The notes under the pieces were generated by a model. The model had not been told where the DNA came from. It ran no database searches and saw only the letters and a program-made list of their open reading frames with translations. Of a stretch of 64,000 nt of DNA, positions 23,356-33,795 are shown piece by piece (position 1 is the stretch's first letter; every line of letters begins with the position of its first letter). A program made the translations under genes and the position numbers. Source of the stretch: Steinernema hermaphroditum. Its lineage: Eukaryota; Nematoda; Chromadorea; Rhabditida; Steinernematidae. The DNA is taken from positions 18,228,001 through 18,292,000 of the forward strand of contig CM059625.1 in the NCBI GenBank assembly GCA_030435675.1. Reading direction: 5' to 3'.

Positions 23356-26300
23356 TTACAGTCGTCGCTCCCACATTGTTGGAAAATAATACATATTTCC
23401 CGAAGGAACATGCGCAAAGAACCGACGGCGCGTTGGTCCTCTTGTTGAAATTTCCATTTGTAGGTGACGATAGAGTTGTTCAGTCAAATGGCCGAAATGT
23501 GGGCGGTCGGATGGGTGTAGTCGCCAGCAATCTCTCATAGTATCAAACCTGGGTGAGTGGGCAAAGGGTTAGTCTAGACAGATGGTCAGAAACGGCTGCT
23601 TTTGCACTAAGCTGCTGATTTCCTGTCAACAAAGTATTCTTTAGTATTCAAAATGTGTTTTGTACGCAGTAACTTAATAAATTGAAAACTATTTTCTAAA
23701 GCCTAATACGCAACGCATATAAAAATTGGTTTATACCAAAAACTATTGGGTTGTTCAGTTAAAAACAGGTCACCTTTGAAAGGTCACCTGCGTTTACTTA
23801 CGCAAAACACACAGATTTTACTCAAAATTTCCAACATTATTTTCGCCTTTTTTATTTTATTCTAACTGATTTCCGCTGATACTGTTATTTGTGCATGAGC
23901 ACAGGTAAGGTAGAGCAAAGAGAACACTACATGAACAGCAAAATGGAATCTCTCACTTCAAGGTGGACAGCCACTGCGAACACCAACTTGGAAACATACG
24001 CACTGAATATACTTAACGACGCGTCATTCGATTTCACCGAGGGAGCAAACATTGCCAAAAGAGGAGGCATTTGCGTCATGGCCTGTTTTCAATTGAACAA
24101 CCGAATACGTTGACGAAGGTTGTCGTAAACGAAAACTGAGGCCAAACAAAATAAAAGTTGAATTTAGGTTTCTTGTACTACGCTAATATCGTTCTTTTCT
24201 GACCAACATTCGGAAACAGCGTTACTCTTCTTGAATTGCAGTCCGGCACCGAGATTACACAATGAACTCACAAGAAATCGGGACAGTGCGTTGGCTGTGG
24301 CAATCGTAGACCTGCTTCCAAAAAACCGCGAATCTCTTTGTTGGACAAATTCGCATATGGTGCGGCGGCTCGCGTTACAATTTCCCAAAGGAGTACTCCG
24401 AACGACCACTAAACCATTATATGAAACGATCACGTGCAGGTAATAATATATCTTACAACGTCTGACTTTGAGCTAAAGACATGACGATCTTTGAGACATT
24501 CCGGCGCGACCCACTTGAGTGGCAATCGTGCTGGTCCAGTCTCTGACTCATCGGGGAATGTCTCTTTGTCGTGCAGGTTGACAGCCAGTCCAAAATCGGC
24601 GACTTTTACCACTCGGTCGAAGTTAATCCTAAACAAACGCCAAGTACCATTATCCTATGCAACGCAAATAGTGTTCACCCACATGCAATTACGAGCGGCC
24701 AGATCACGGTGTACGTAGTCCATCGACTCGAGATAGGCCATTCCCTGGCTGACTTGATATGCAAAATGCGTCATATCATAGACGCAAAGAACCTAAGTTA
24801 GTCTTGGAACGCAATATCGAATTTGTTACTTACAACATAAGGATCCGCCATGTATGATTTAAGATCACCATATCCCATAAATGGCAGTATGATCCATGGG
24901 GACTCATTTGGTGTCCAGCATATGCCAATAAGCTGGAGAATGTTAGGATGGTTTAATCTTCTCATTATTATTCCCTCCTTCACAAATCGCTCAATATGAC
25001 TCGCGGCCGTCCGGCATTCTCCTTAAGAACTTGATACTTTGCGAATACAAAACAGATCAGGAGACGAAAAAAAGCAAAATGGCTTTGCATTAAATATACC
25101 TTTTAGAGTCTTGACGGCAACAGGTTCTCCGCTTCCCGTATTTGGATTGCGCATGAGTCCCTTGTAAACGTTCCCAAAATACCCTTAAGAACATAACTAT
25201 TTCTTTACATTGGGTTGGAGCAGTGAAAATGAGACACTTTTACACTGATTGTTTATTTGCATTTTTTCAACCATTTCACTTCAAGTTATTCACATTTGAC
25301 TGGACAACTACAGACCACTTCGCGGGCAAAAGTCAGATCTTTCATTCATAGAATACAAGGGATTTCAAGTGAAAAGATCTTGTGGTCTCATTTTCGACCT
25401 CTTTGTCTTATTTGGAGTGATTTCTTCTGGTGTCGCCCTTTGTGGATGAGCACATATAACGGTTAGATAGAGTTAAGAGAGTGCTACATATTAGGTTGGG
25501 GAATAAGTTCGTGCGGTTTTAATCTGCGCTTTTTCAGTATTTTTTTTGTTGTGCCGCAGATTATAAAATATTGTTTGAAAGAACTATCTCTGCTCTACAA
25601 AAGCGCGGTGACACTTTTTATTTTATAGCCGCACTGTGTCTGAATTTCAAGCTATTGAGATGAAGAGCTGTATACAAGAATTGTGCACATAATTCACTTC
25701 GTGTGCACATAATTCTATCCGTGTGCACATAATTAATTTCGTGTGCACATAATTCAATCCGTGTGCACATAATTAATTTCGTGTGCACATAATTCAATCC
25801 GTGTGCACATAATTAATTTCGTGAGAAGGTAAAGTTAGGATTTAGGCTGCGGCCGGACCGCAGACGAGCTCTGTATTCATTTTTTTGGAACGGGTTAACA
25901 TCCAGGCTTCGCTTAGGAAAACCTCGACTTGGCTTAGGCTCCGGCTTAGGACCACGCCTACGGATTTATCAAGACTACAGGGCTCGCCCTTCGGGCTCGC
26001 TTAAACATCATAGGCATAGTCCTAAGCCGGAGCCTAAGCCAAGCCAGGGTTTGCCTAGGCGAAGCCTAGAAGCAAGAACATCCTAAATTTACTTTCTAGC
26101 GAAGCGTAAAAACAAGAAAATCCTAACTTTACCTGTTTACGAAATTAATTATGTGCACACGAAGTCCGTTATGTGCACACGGATTGAATTATGCGCACAC
26201 AAATTGAATTATGTGCACACGGATTGAATTAGGCGTAGTTTTTTGTGTAGGATTGTAAAGGGCAGTAAGGAGTGGTGCCTGGACGTCAATAAAGATCAGA

Positions 26301-27720
26301 CGAAACAATGGGCGGCTCCAGGAGACCTGGTCCATAGCGAAGCAGTTTATAACGAAGCAAATCCGGTCAAAATGGCGTTTTTATGGTGGGATTTTGAAGA
26401 TTTGCGGCGGTGTGAAATTCTGGATACGAACAAGACGGCCGATCGACACCTGCACACCGGCCAGCCAAAGCGCGTGATCAACGCAATCCAGCAGAAAAAG
26501 TCGAATCATGAAGCCCAAGTCACCCTGTTGCCCGACAGCGCACCCCCAAAATTGCAAAAGTGGTCAAGACCGCACTCGAACAGCAGAAGTGGGAGATTGT
26601 TGCACACCCACCGTATTCTCCAGACTTAGCACCAACGAACCGTCATCTGCTTCTCTCGCTGTCAAATCATATGATGGGTGTTTCGTTCGAAAATTACGAA
26701 GCACTCCAAACTTGGATCAACGACTTCTTTGACTCCAGACCTGCCGATTTTTAGAGAATAAAAATCGATGAACTGGTGGACCGGTGGGAGCAGGTCGTGG
26801 ACAACAACGGTGAATATATTATTGATTAATGCCTTATTATTATTGTTCCATAAAAGTTCGTTTTTTGATCGACAAAAAAAAACCGTAAAATAGTAAAAAA
26901 CAATATCGCAGCTCAAAATGGAGAGCCATTCTGGGGGTCAACTTTAAATGTGAGGTTTCAGGCACCATTCCTGAAGTGTGCAAACATTTGGCCTCGATTT
27001 CCTTGAAGTAGAAGTGAACTCGTGGAGTCACTATGCGTGCATGGTAACTGTGAGTGACGGCTATCTGCTCAATATCCCCGTTCTCTGTTACGGTACTTAA
27101 CCAATTAGAAATGTTGGAGTTAACAGAACATGATCAAATCCGATAATCCGAAAAGACCATCTTTTTGAGATCAGCTCATGCTCTGATTTATGACGACCAC
27201 ATAGATAGGTGCATTCGGTAGGTTAGTCCCAAGGATGCTCGTGGTTAAAAATGGTCACCGTGCATCACACAATTAATACCATAGGAAGCCCGTACATCAC
27301 TTCGCAGTTTGCCTTCTCAAGGAACCAAAAAAAAGTCCATAAAAAATGAAAAGACCTCTAACATCAAGAGGAATGCAATGGACAAGTTTCGATTCATAGT
27401 ATGGGGTGGGAGTTCACTGCACTCCACAAATCACCCATCCATTTTGGCATAAGTCTAAACATAACGATAAAAATGAATGTTTATCAGGTGTCCCATTTTC
27501 AATGCTCCAACCCAATAGTTACGGTCTTACCCTTTCCAATGATGTGTTCAAGGATTACACATTTATATGGTACAAGCAGATCTTTAACACTTCCTTGAAG
27601 CGTCAAGCTGATTGTTTGCTGTGAAGCAGATGCAGTCCAACCTGACGAGCTTTCTGAGAAAGAGGAGCATCTGGTATCTGGATCAGGGAGAGGGTTTAAA
27701 AATATCGCCCCACGAGACAT
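23356..27720 (-). CDS. MET-like tyrosine kinase lacking an ectodomain
   Basis: Protein tyrosine kinase of the MET/RON type. Seven exons on the minus strand: 27531-27720, 25100-25183, 24834-25021, 24683-24792, 24457-24628, 24272-24408, 23356-23548. They sum to exactly 358 codons. Kinase landmarks in order: glycine loop [11 protein letters not shown] (split by the large intron), VAVKTLK with the ATP Lys, [19 protein letters not shown] with the helix-C Glu, hinge [10 protein letters not shown], catalytic [38 protein letters not shown], and [13 protein letters not shown]. All catalytic residues are present. The MET-like signature is the phrase EGIIM..L.HPN followed by LIGIC. The protein starts about 45 residues before the kinase domain. 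The methyltransferase gene's 3' end lies only about 1 kb upstream, so there is no room for a large extracellular region, though a short extra 5' exon is possible (an acceptor lies at 27729). Two introns carry transposons. Confidence 0.88.
23746..24105. mobile_element. Family A MITE (360 bp) in a kinase intron
   Basis: Inverted ends: the left begins TTGGGTTGTTCAGTT and the right, read on the minus strand, begins TTCGGTTGTTCAATTGAAAA. Both are flanked by TA (23744-23745 and 24106-24107), the target duplication expected for Tc1/mariner-type insertion. The body has no transposase. It lies in the intron between the last two kinase exons. Confidence 0.75.
25494..26905 (+). mobile_element. Decayed mariner transposon inserted in the family A element
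   Basis: Begins TTAGGTTGGGGAATAAGTTC, a typical mariner terminal repeat, directly after TA. The broken transposase reads in several frames: [54 protein letters not shown], then [18 protein letters not shown]. The expected third catalytic Asp after LAPT is Asn, and frames shift several times, so it is dead. The 3' inverted repeat is not recognisable; the similarity ends near 26905. It is itself interrupted by the foldback element at 25681-26230. The same family is seen at 32.66-33.27 kb. Confidence 0.8.
25681..26230. mobile_element. Foldback element 1 with 20-bp tandem-array ends
   Basis: The left end is seven 20-bp units (25681-25820) of the form GTGTGCACATAATTCAATCC. Two unit versions (ending AATTAATTTC and AATTCAATCC) alternate to form a 40-bp higher-order repeat. 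The right end (26141-26230) holds about 4.5 inverted units. Inside, further arms pair: 25820-25850 with 26105-26140, and GGCTTAGGCTCCGGCTTAGG with its complement near 26020-26040. The whole is a giant imperfect hairpin with no coding capacity. It lies within the mariner copy. Confidence 0.8.
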
Positions 27721-28284
27721 TTTCGGCTGCAAAACTAAACTAAATTCAACTAGAAAAGATAACAGTAAGCACGAAGTACACATAGTTGCGCATTTTCCCA
27801 AGTACGACGAACAGCGCGTGCACAGAACGCAGTCGAAATCGAAGCGACAGCCGAGAATGAGAGTGCTCGAGAACAAACAGTTTGCGCCAAGAGCTGGAAA
27901 GTGCGCAGCTCGTCATTGTTTGTGACGCCACCAAATTTCAAGCGAGCTCACAGCATGGATTCCACATCCTCTGTGTTTCAAGCTATTCGTAGGAGTGATT
28001 TTTATCTAACAGTACTGTGGTAATATGTACTGCAATTGTACCCGCAACGCTAGCTTACTTTATTTTTTCTTAGCCGTTCTCTCTTTGCATAAAGTGAGTT
28101 CGCCCGGGATGGAGCAAGCTGAAGTATAACAAGCACGTAGCAATCGAATTGTGCACTGGTTTCCGACTAAATGGCTGACCGTGACTGAGTCTCGCTCACT
28201 CATTCATAGGGAGCATAGAAAATAATTCTTTCGCCAAAGCAAACAAATTTCGCACAGAGGAGGGCAAAACGCAGCCACCTTACT

Positions 28285-28440
28285 TTGCGGTATGTGAGTC
28301 TCACTCATGTAGCGGTGGCGATCGTTCGGTTTCTTAGCCGTTCTCTGTGCGGTTGGCATGTCAGATGGCAAACACTTGGCACTTGCGATTTTACCGGCTT
28401 CCACAGTGAATCCGGCTGCGAGAGAAGTCATCCCGAAGGT
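28285..28440 (+). repeat. Family C dispersed repeat, copy 1
   Basis: Contains TGAGTCTCACTCATGTAGCG, then GCCGTTCTCTGTGCGGTTGG, CAGATGGCAAAC, and GGCTTCCACAGTGAATCC. The same ordered blocks recur at 33.3, 47.8 (inverted) and 55.2 kb. This copy is the most diverged of the first three. The spacer between the kinase and methyltransferase genes holds it. Confidence 0.6.
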
Positions 28441-28776
28441 CGCTGATCCTCTAAAGACAAGCGGGGACCCACCTTGCGGATCACGTACTCATCTCTGTAA
28501 TGCAGAAGAAAGCCCCGAAGTCTCAGTGTTGCCGCATACGCCCCGAGAAGTCTATGATTCGTCGGCATTTCCGATTTCCAAATGCCCCGTGAGGCGTTTG
28601 ATCCGTGAAATAAAATCAAAGTCAAAGAGTAGATAACAGTGTTCACCTAGGAGACTAGACCTTCATTTTTATTTATTTTGAAGTCTTTACGATTCCTCGT
28701 TGACAAGCTTCAACAAGGATAACTCAAAAATGGTAACAAATAAGCAATAACAATCAAATATTGTTCAGAAAATCTC

Positions 28777-31299
28777 CTACTTGAGTCGTGGGAAATTCAT
28801 GAGTTCGTTGCTACTCACAGTAATCCAATCGCACTCTTTAGAGTACTTAGCAATACTATTAGCAAAAGTCGCCTTTGCGTTTGAAGCATCAGTGCCCAGC
28901 ATGATCTCATTGATGTCCTCTTCGCGGTTCAGCAAATACTCCGATTTGAAAATGCCTCGGAATTCCTGCAGAACATTTTTCTTCGAATTTTTGTTCCTCG
29001 ATACCACATTAACAGCCAGAACTCCTGAAATCACGCATAATATCGTACAAGTGAAAACAAAATCAGGTTACCTTGAGGTGATAGGCACTTCTTCATCATT
29101 TCAAATACGTGGCGTTTGGCGAAAGGTGCGGGGGGACAGACAAGTCCGTCAACTTGATAGTCGCCAGCAATATCAACGAAAATAACATCAAATGATGTGA
29201 AGGTGCCCTTAGCTGGGCATTCTTCGATGTATTTTAGAGCATCTTCTTGGAATAAAGTAATTCTTGAGCTGTCTGAGGGCATAGCGAAATACTTCTTCGC
29301 AATGTCAAATACATTTGCGTCTATATCCACGGCGCTCACTTTCGACTGATAAACAACTTGTATTTATCAACTATACCTTTCTATTACCTTCGGGAAGACG
29401 TCATGGAGGAATGTAGTGAGAAGCCCACCGCCCAATCCAAGAACGCAGAAGTTTGCCTCAAGATCATTGTGACCACTCTTCTCAAACTGATTTAGGAGCA
29501 TAATGGATCCTAACATCATCTGGTGATGCTCGCAAGAGAGACTCCTGGTATCAATGACCGTTTTGTCAAAATCGTCGAAGTGAGCTGAAGAGAAATGCTA
29601 TTATTTTAAGGAATAGGTGGAAAAAGTGCTTCTGCTTTTCGGGGCGATTACAATCCTTATTACCTGTGATCCGTGCTTCCGATTGAACAACAGCTATAAT
29701 GTTGGTAAAAACCAAGCGGCGGACTTTTTGATCGTCGCTAAATCTGAGGTGTTGGATTTCCCATGGTCCATTCACACCGTCTCCCCTGCATACAACCAAC
29801 TTCTCTTCATAATCGACGCCAATTGATAGAATTTTTATCTGAAAGATTGCATGTTCATTGAAAAGAAGGCAGAACGCACCGATTCATCCTTGCAGTGGAA
29901 AGGCCTCAAATGGAAAGCAAACGCGCTGAGTTCTTCGCGTAAACTTTCTATTGAGCCATACTTCTCGTTTTGAAAAAGTTTTACCATGCACACCCGATCC
30001 ATTCCAACGCTTTTTAGAAGTTCCTCTCTACCTTCGATACAGTCAAAAAGGTATTCCCGTGACCGTTCAGAAGGAACTACAAATATGGCATATTTCTTTG
30101 GATTTCGAATTTCGTTGGTATCGTAAACGCAGATGTCAAATCTGGGTGCTCCCGTTTCGACGTTGTACAGAATCATGTTATATTCTCTGTTCAATTTTCT
30201 GAATTACCACTTTAATAGAATGATATAGTAACTTCACTTACTGCGTAGCGCACACTTCAATGAAATATTGCAGTTGTCGGTCAGTGAGCATGAAACCGAG
30301 GAGCTCGTCAACACTGCTACATTTCACCGCGGGTCCGACGAGCTTCCGTGGAACGTATTCAATATATCGCTGAACATGACCACTATCTTAAACGAGTATA
30401 TATTTACTAGTACCGCGTCGAAGTCAAGAGGTTTAAGGAGCTTGGTCAGCACAACTAAGTATACTGGGTAGCCTATAGTCCGCTGGGTGCGATTCACTTG
30501 AGCATAATCGACTTTTTCTATCCGTATCAAGAAGCCGTGTGTCGCATTTCTAAAATATTGCAGTGAAGGGATTAACGAATTAGCTAACTTTTTCTCGAAA
30601 TAAGAAGTGACGAATCGAATAATCTGTTCTTGAGCAAGCGTAACAATCAAAAAGAGTCCAAGCGGCTTCAGTACTCGTACTACCTCATCAAAGTAGCCTT
30701 CAACCACAGTATATTCTACGTTTTTGGCATCTCCTTTTGGAAGTAACGCGTCCAGAGTTCCTTTATCCACAACAACATTGAAAGAACTGTCCTCTTCGGA
30801 TATCTGGAACGTGAATTATTTTCTTCGCAGACATCGCTTACATTGTCAACAGAACATTTTTTGAAAATCAGGCTAGAGCGGTTCACGTTCTTTGCGTTCT
30901 GGGCCTTGATTGATTTCTCGTCGATGTCAATACTCGTAATGTTTTTAAATCCAGCATCAAACATCTGAAGTTCAATTATTTACAAACTGCATAAATGTGT
31001 TCACAAATATGTACATCGCTTGCCAGATTCGAATTTCCGCATCCTATTTGCAGGTACCTGTCAGTCGGTTTCATGTACTTGGATACATTTTTTTTGAGAT
31101 CGGCATATGATCCATACCTTAGTTATATTGCTAATAATGGTGGAGTTTCAATTATTTTCACATACCATTCAAACTCGTTGGTTTGTTTGTTGAAGTTCTC
31201 CCAAAACTCAGGTTTCGCAAATTCATCAACATTTTTCGGTAGAAGTTTGTTTTGTTCTTCGCCATTCTGCCTGCGGGTCTGAGCCTTCTTCTTTCCCAT
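28777..31299 (-). CDS. METTL13-type dual methyltransferase (eEF1A methyltransferase)
   Basis: Two class I methyltransferase domains in tandem, the layout of METTL13/EEF1AKNMT, which methylates eEF1A at its N-terminus and at a lysine. It begins MGKKKAQTRRQNGEEQNKLL, then LPKNVDEFANPEFWENF and FEWY, matching the family start. The first SAM site reads LQIGCGNSNLASDMFDAG, followed by ITSIDIDEKSI and the family motif DKGTLDALLP. The second domain has FCVLGLGGGLLTTFL, VSAVDIDANVFDIAKKYF, and FDVIFVDIAGDYQVDGL, spermidine-synthase-like. The protein ends ELMNFPRLK. Exons are separated by short introns; I did not fix every boundary. The start codon is at 31297-31299. Domain identity is strong; the substrate is inferred from the family. 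Confidence 0.88.
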
Positions 31300-31518
31300 A
31301 GTCGTTAACCGAGCTGAAAAAATAAATTCTTTTACTCAACTAGAGCTTCGTATATACGCAACGGGTAAAAACATTTAATAACCGCATCGTTTGTGTGAAT
31401 TATGATGGGACTCTTGACACGAACACTTAGCACCGCAAAAATAATACGTTCGTAGTCATTGGTACAGGAATGGAAATATCTGGTTTGATAAGAAGAGAGA
31501 GAGAACATTCAGGAAACA

Positions 31519-32373
31519 TCATTGCGAGGGTACTAGGACACTTGCGCCCCAGACATTTGCGCCCCAAACAGCGTCTTCAGGAAAAACGTGGTGGGACCTT
31601 TCTGACGGTACCGACTGTGGTTTTCACGTGTGTTCAGGTTTTCATATGCATGTCTAGACATCTGAGGTTGAAGTGAGCTTATATGCTCTTTGCATATGTC
31701 CCAGACCTAGGCTTGGCTTAGGCTTATATCTAAATATTTGAGGTTACAGGCGAGCTAAGCGAGCCCAGTATTCATTTTGTGAAAGGGCTAGGCTTGACTT
31801 AGACTCGAGCCCGATTCCACTTGATCTTACTCTGGTCATTGCTTTTCGGGCTGTTCTAGTTCTTCTACCTATTTGGCGAATCTGTATCGTACCTGTCTCA
31901 TAAAAGCAGTTTACAAAACTCTGTACTTGAAAAAATTGGAATTTCATTAACTTTTCAATTTCCGTAATCGGCATTCCACACTTTTAAAACGGTAATTTAA
32001 GGATACCATTTTATCTAAGGGGCAAGGAGAAATGTAGCAGGGGGAACATCAATCCTAGATCAAAAAAGGACGCGGAATACGAATACAACAATAGAAGTGG
32101 TGCAAAAAAGCCGAAAAATCAAAATAAATTGAAAAGTTATGAGTTGTCCCGGTATGAGCTGTCATCAAACCGAAAAAAGGAGTGAAAACCACGGTGAGTA
32201 CCGTCAGGAAGGCCCCACTACGTTTTTCCTGAAGACGCTATCAGTTTTTGGGGCGCAAATGTCCGGGGCGCAAATGTCTGGGGCGCAAATGTCCGGGGCG
32301 CAAGTGTCCGGGGCGCAAGTGTCCGGGGCGCAAATGTCTGGGGCGCAAGTGTCCGGGCACCATTGCGAGACGT
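31519..32373. mobile_element. Foldback element 2 with 15-bp tandem-array ends
   Basis: The left arm (31519-31631) pairs with the right arm (32182-32373). Paired blocks include CATTGCGAGGGTACTAGGAC with its complement at 32358-32370, and AACGTGGTGGGACCTTTC with its complement near 32205-32225. The right arm holds seven 15-bp units GGGGCGCAAATGTCC (32250-32354); the left arm holds two inverted units (31536-31565). The centre shares CTTGGCTTAGGCT and a TATTCATTTT block with foldback element 1. The arrayed units happen to be open in frame, but this is not a gene. Confidence 0.78.
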
Positions 32374-32662
32374 TCATTGCAAATGCAACTCTTCAAAATG
32401 AGTTGCATTACTTGTGCGTACTGCTTGTATGCAGGTTCATGGAAAAAGACAATAACGCTCGAAAGGTGACAGAAAAACTTGATGAACAGCATCACTTAAA
32501 GAAGGATACATCATCCATAATCAAAATCATGTTAAGTCGACTTTCCATCGTTCATGCACTGCTGTGTAAAATTATACGATTAACCTGATGGTTTTCTCTA
32601 ATTCGACGATAAACTGTCAGGGATCGTGGAGAACCTAGGTGAACTCTTATAGAAGCAAAGTA

Positions 32663-33275
32663 TTGGGTCAGGGAGAAAGTTCTTGCGATTTTTTTTCAAT
32701 TAAAAAACAAACTTTTATGCGACAACATTAACATGGGATTAATCAACAATATATTCACGTTGTTCTCCACGACCTGCTCCCACCGCTCCACCAGTTGATC
32801 GATTCCTGTTCCCAGAAAATCGGCAGGTCTGGAGTCGAAGATGTCGTTGATCCAGGGTTGGAGGTCTTCGTCATTTTCGAATGAAACACCCCTCATATGG
32901 TTTGAGAGCGAGTGGAACAGGTGACAGTGCGTTAGTGCTAAGTCTGGAGAATACGGTGGATGTGGAAGAATCTCCCACTTCAGCTCATGGAGGGCGGTCT
33001 TGACGACTTTTGCAATTTTCGGGTGAGTGCTGTCATGCTGGCTTGTAAAATGGTCAATGTACAACTTTTGGTCGACCGTCTTGTTTCGGTGCAGCATTTC
33101 CCACTGTAGCAAGCGTTCACAATCCTTGTCCGACCCATTGCTTCCTTTGATTCTTAATCACGTCCAGGCACCACTTCTCATTGCTCTTTCAAATGGTATA
33201 TTACAATCGGCGTCAGAACAAAATAACATTACTGAAAAAGATAAAACAGTAAAAAACGCAAGAACTTTCTCAATT
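32663..33275 (-). mobile_element. Decayed mariner copy, deleted 5' region
   Basis: A shared inverted-repeat core GAGAAAGTTCTTGCG lies at about 32671-32685 and, inverted, at 33258-33271. The minus-strand reading gives transposase fragments: [54 protein letters not shown], then [14 protein letters not shown]. Compared with the copy at 25.5 kb it lacks the part containing the WWDF block. The third catalytic Asp is His here. It cannot encode an active enzyme. Confidence 0.8.
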
Positions 33276-33307
33276 TTACGATTTCACGATTTTACTTCAT
33301 GAATCAT

Positions 33308-33475
33308 ATGCGTTATGAGTCTCATTCGTGTAGCGGTGGCGAGCGGTCGGTCCCTCATTCACTCTCTGAGCGTCTGATTGGTCAGATGGCAAACCCCGTG
33401 GCAGTTGTGACTGTTCCGGCTTCCAGAGGGAATTGGGACACCCGGAAGCCGTAGTCCCACCACCGCTGAAAAAAA
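33308..33475 (+). repeat. Family C dispersed repeat, copy 2
   Basis: Blocks TGAGTCTCATTCGTGTAGCG, GCGAGCGGTCGGTCCCTCAT, CTGATTGGTCAGATGGCAAA, and GGAATTGGGACACCCGGAAG. It matches copy 3 at 47.8 kb (inverted) over its full length. It directly follows the mariner copy. Confidence 0.7.
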
Positions 33476-33795
33476 AAGATGAACGCATGCGTTCGATTAT
33501 GAGAATATTTTACATACCACTGGCTGCGCTCTGTGAATATCAGAAGCAACCCGGTGAATTGAGTAGCAGGCTTTGTGATTGGCTGAAACCACATGTTTGG
33601 TTTTCCCTGACAGTTGCCGAATGGACCAGTTCCATAACTACATATGGGTTACGGTATAATTTTGCGCAGAAGTATACTCAGTATGTTACACATTATAAGT
33701 GTGTGCATTGTAAATGAAGTTTAAGTTGTGATCAATTTATTTTACATTTTACGTTTCAGTGAGAAGACTCAACGGGATATCAGCAGCAGTGTTTA

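Larger units (their letters stand above)
25210..27515. mobile_element. Family A inverted-repeat element hosting nested insertions
   Basis: Inverted ends match for about 28 bp with a few differences: left starts TTGGGTTGGAGCAGTGAAAA, right (minus strand) starts TTGGGTTGGAGCATTGAAAA. It fills nearly the whole 25184-27530 intron of the MET-like kinase, ending about 15 bp before the donor of exon 1. The right flank is TA, the left flank is CA. Removing the mariner at 25494-26905 leaves about 0.9 kb of body that matches the copies at 46.2 and 52.7 kb (for example CAGCTCAAAATGGAGAGCC). No family-specific transposase was found. Confidence 0.75.

Noticed and set aside
26243..26629. Open frame that might be an intact gene
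   Set aside because: It is one frame of a decayed mariner transposase; the rest of the protein continues in other frames with an altered catalytic residue.
29835..30202. Plus-strand open frames opposite the methyltransferase gene
   Set aside because: The minus-strand exons carry methyltransferase motifs; the plus-strand frames have none.
32139..32588. A 149-codon open frame with GAQMSGAQVSG repeats, resembling a repeat protein
   Set aside because: The repeats are the translated 15-bp array of foldback element 2; there are no splice signals or domains, and the opposite strand is equally open.
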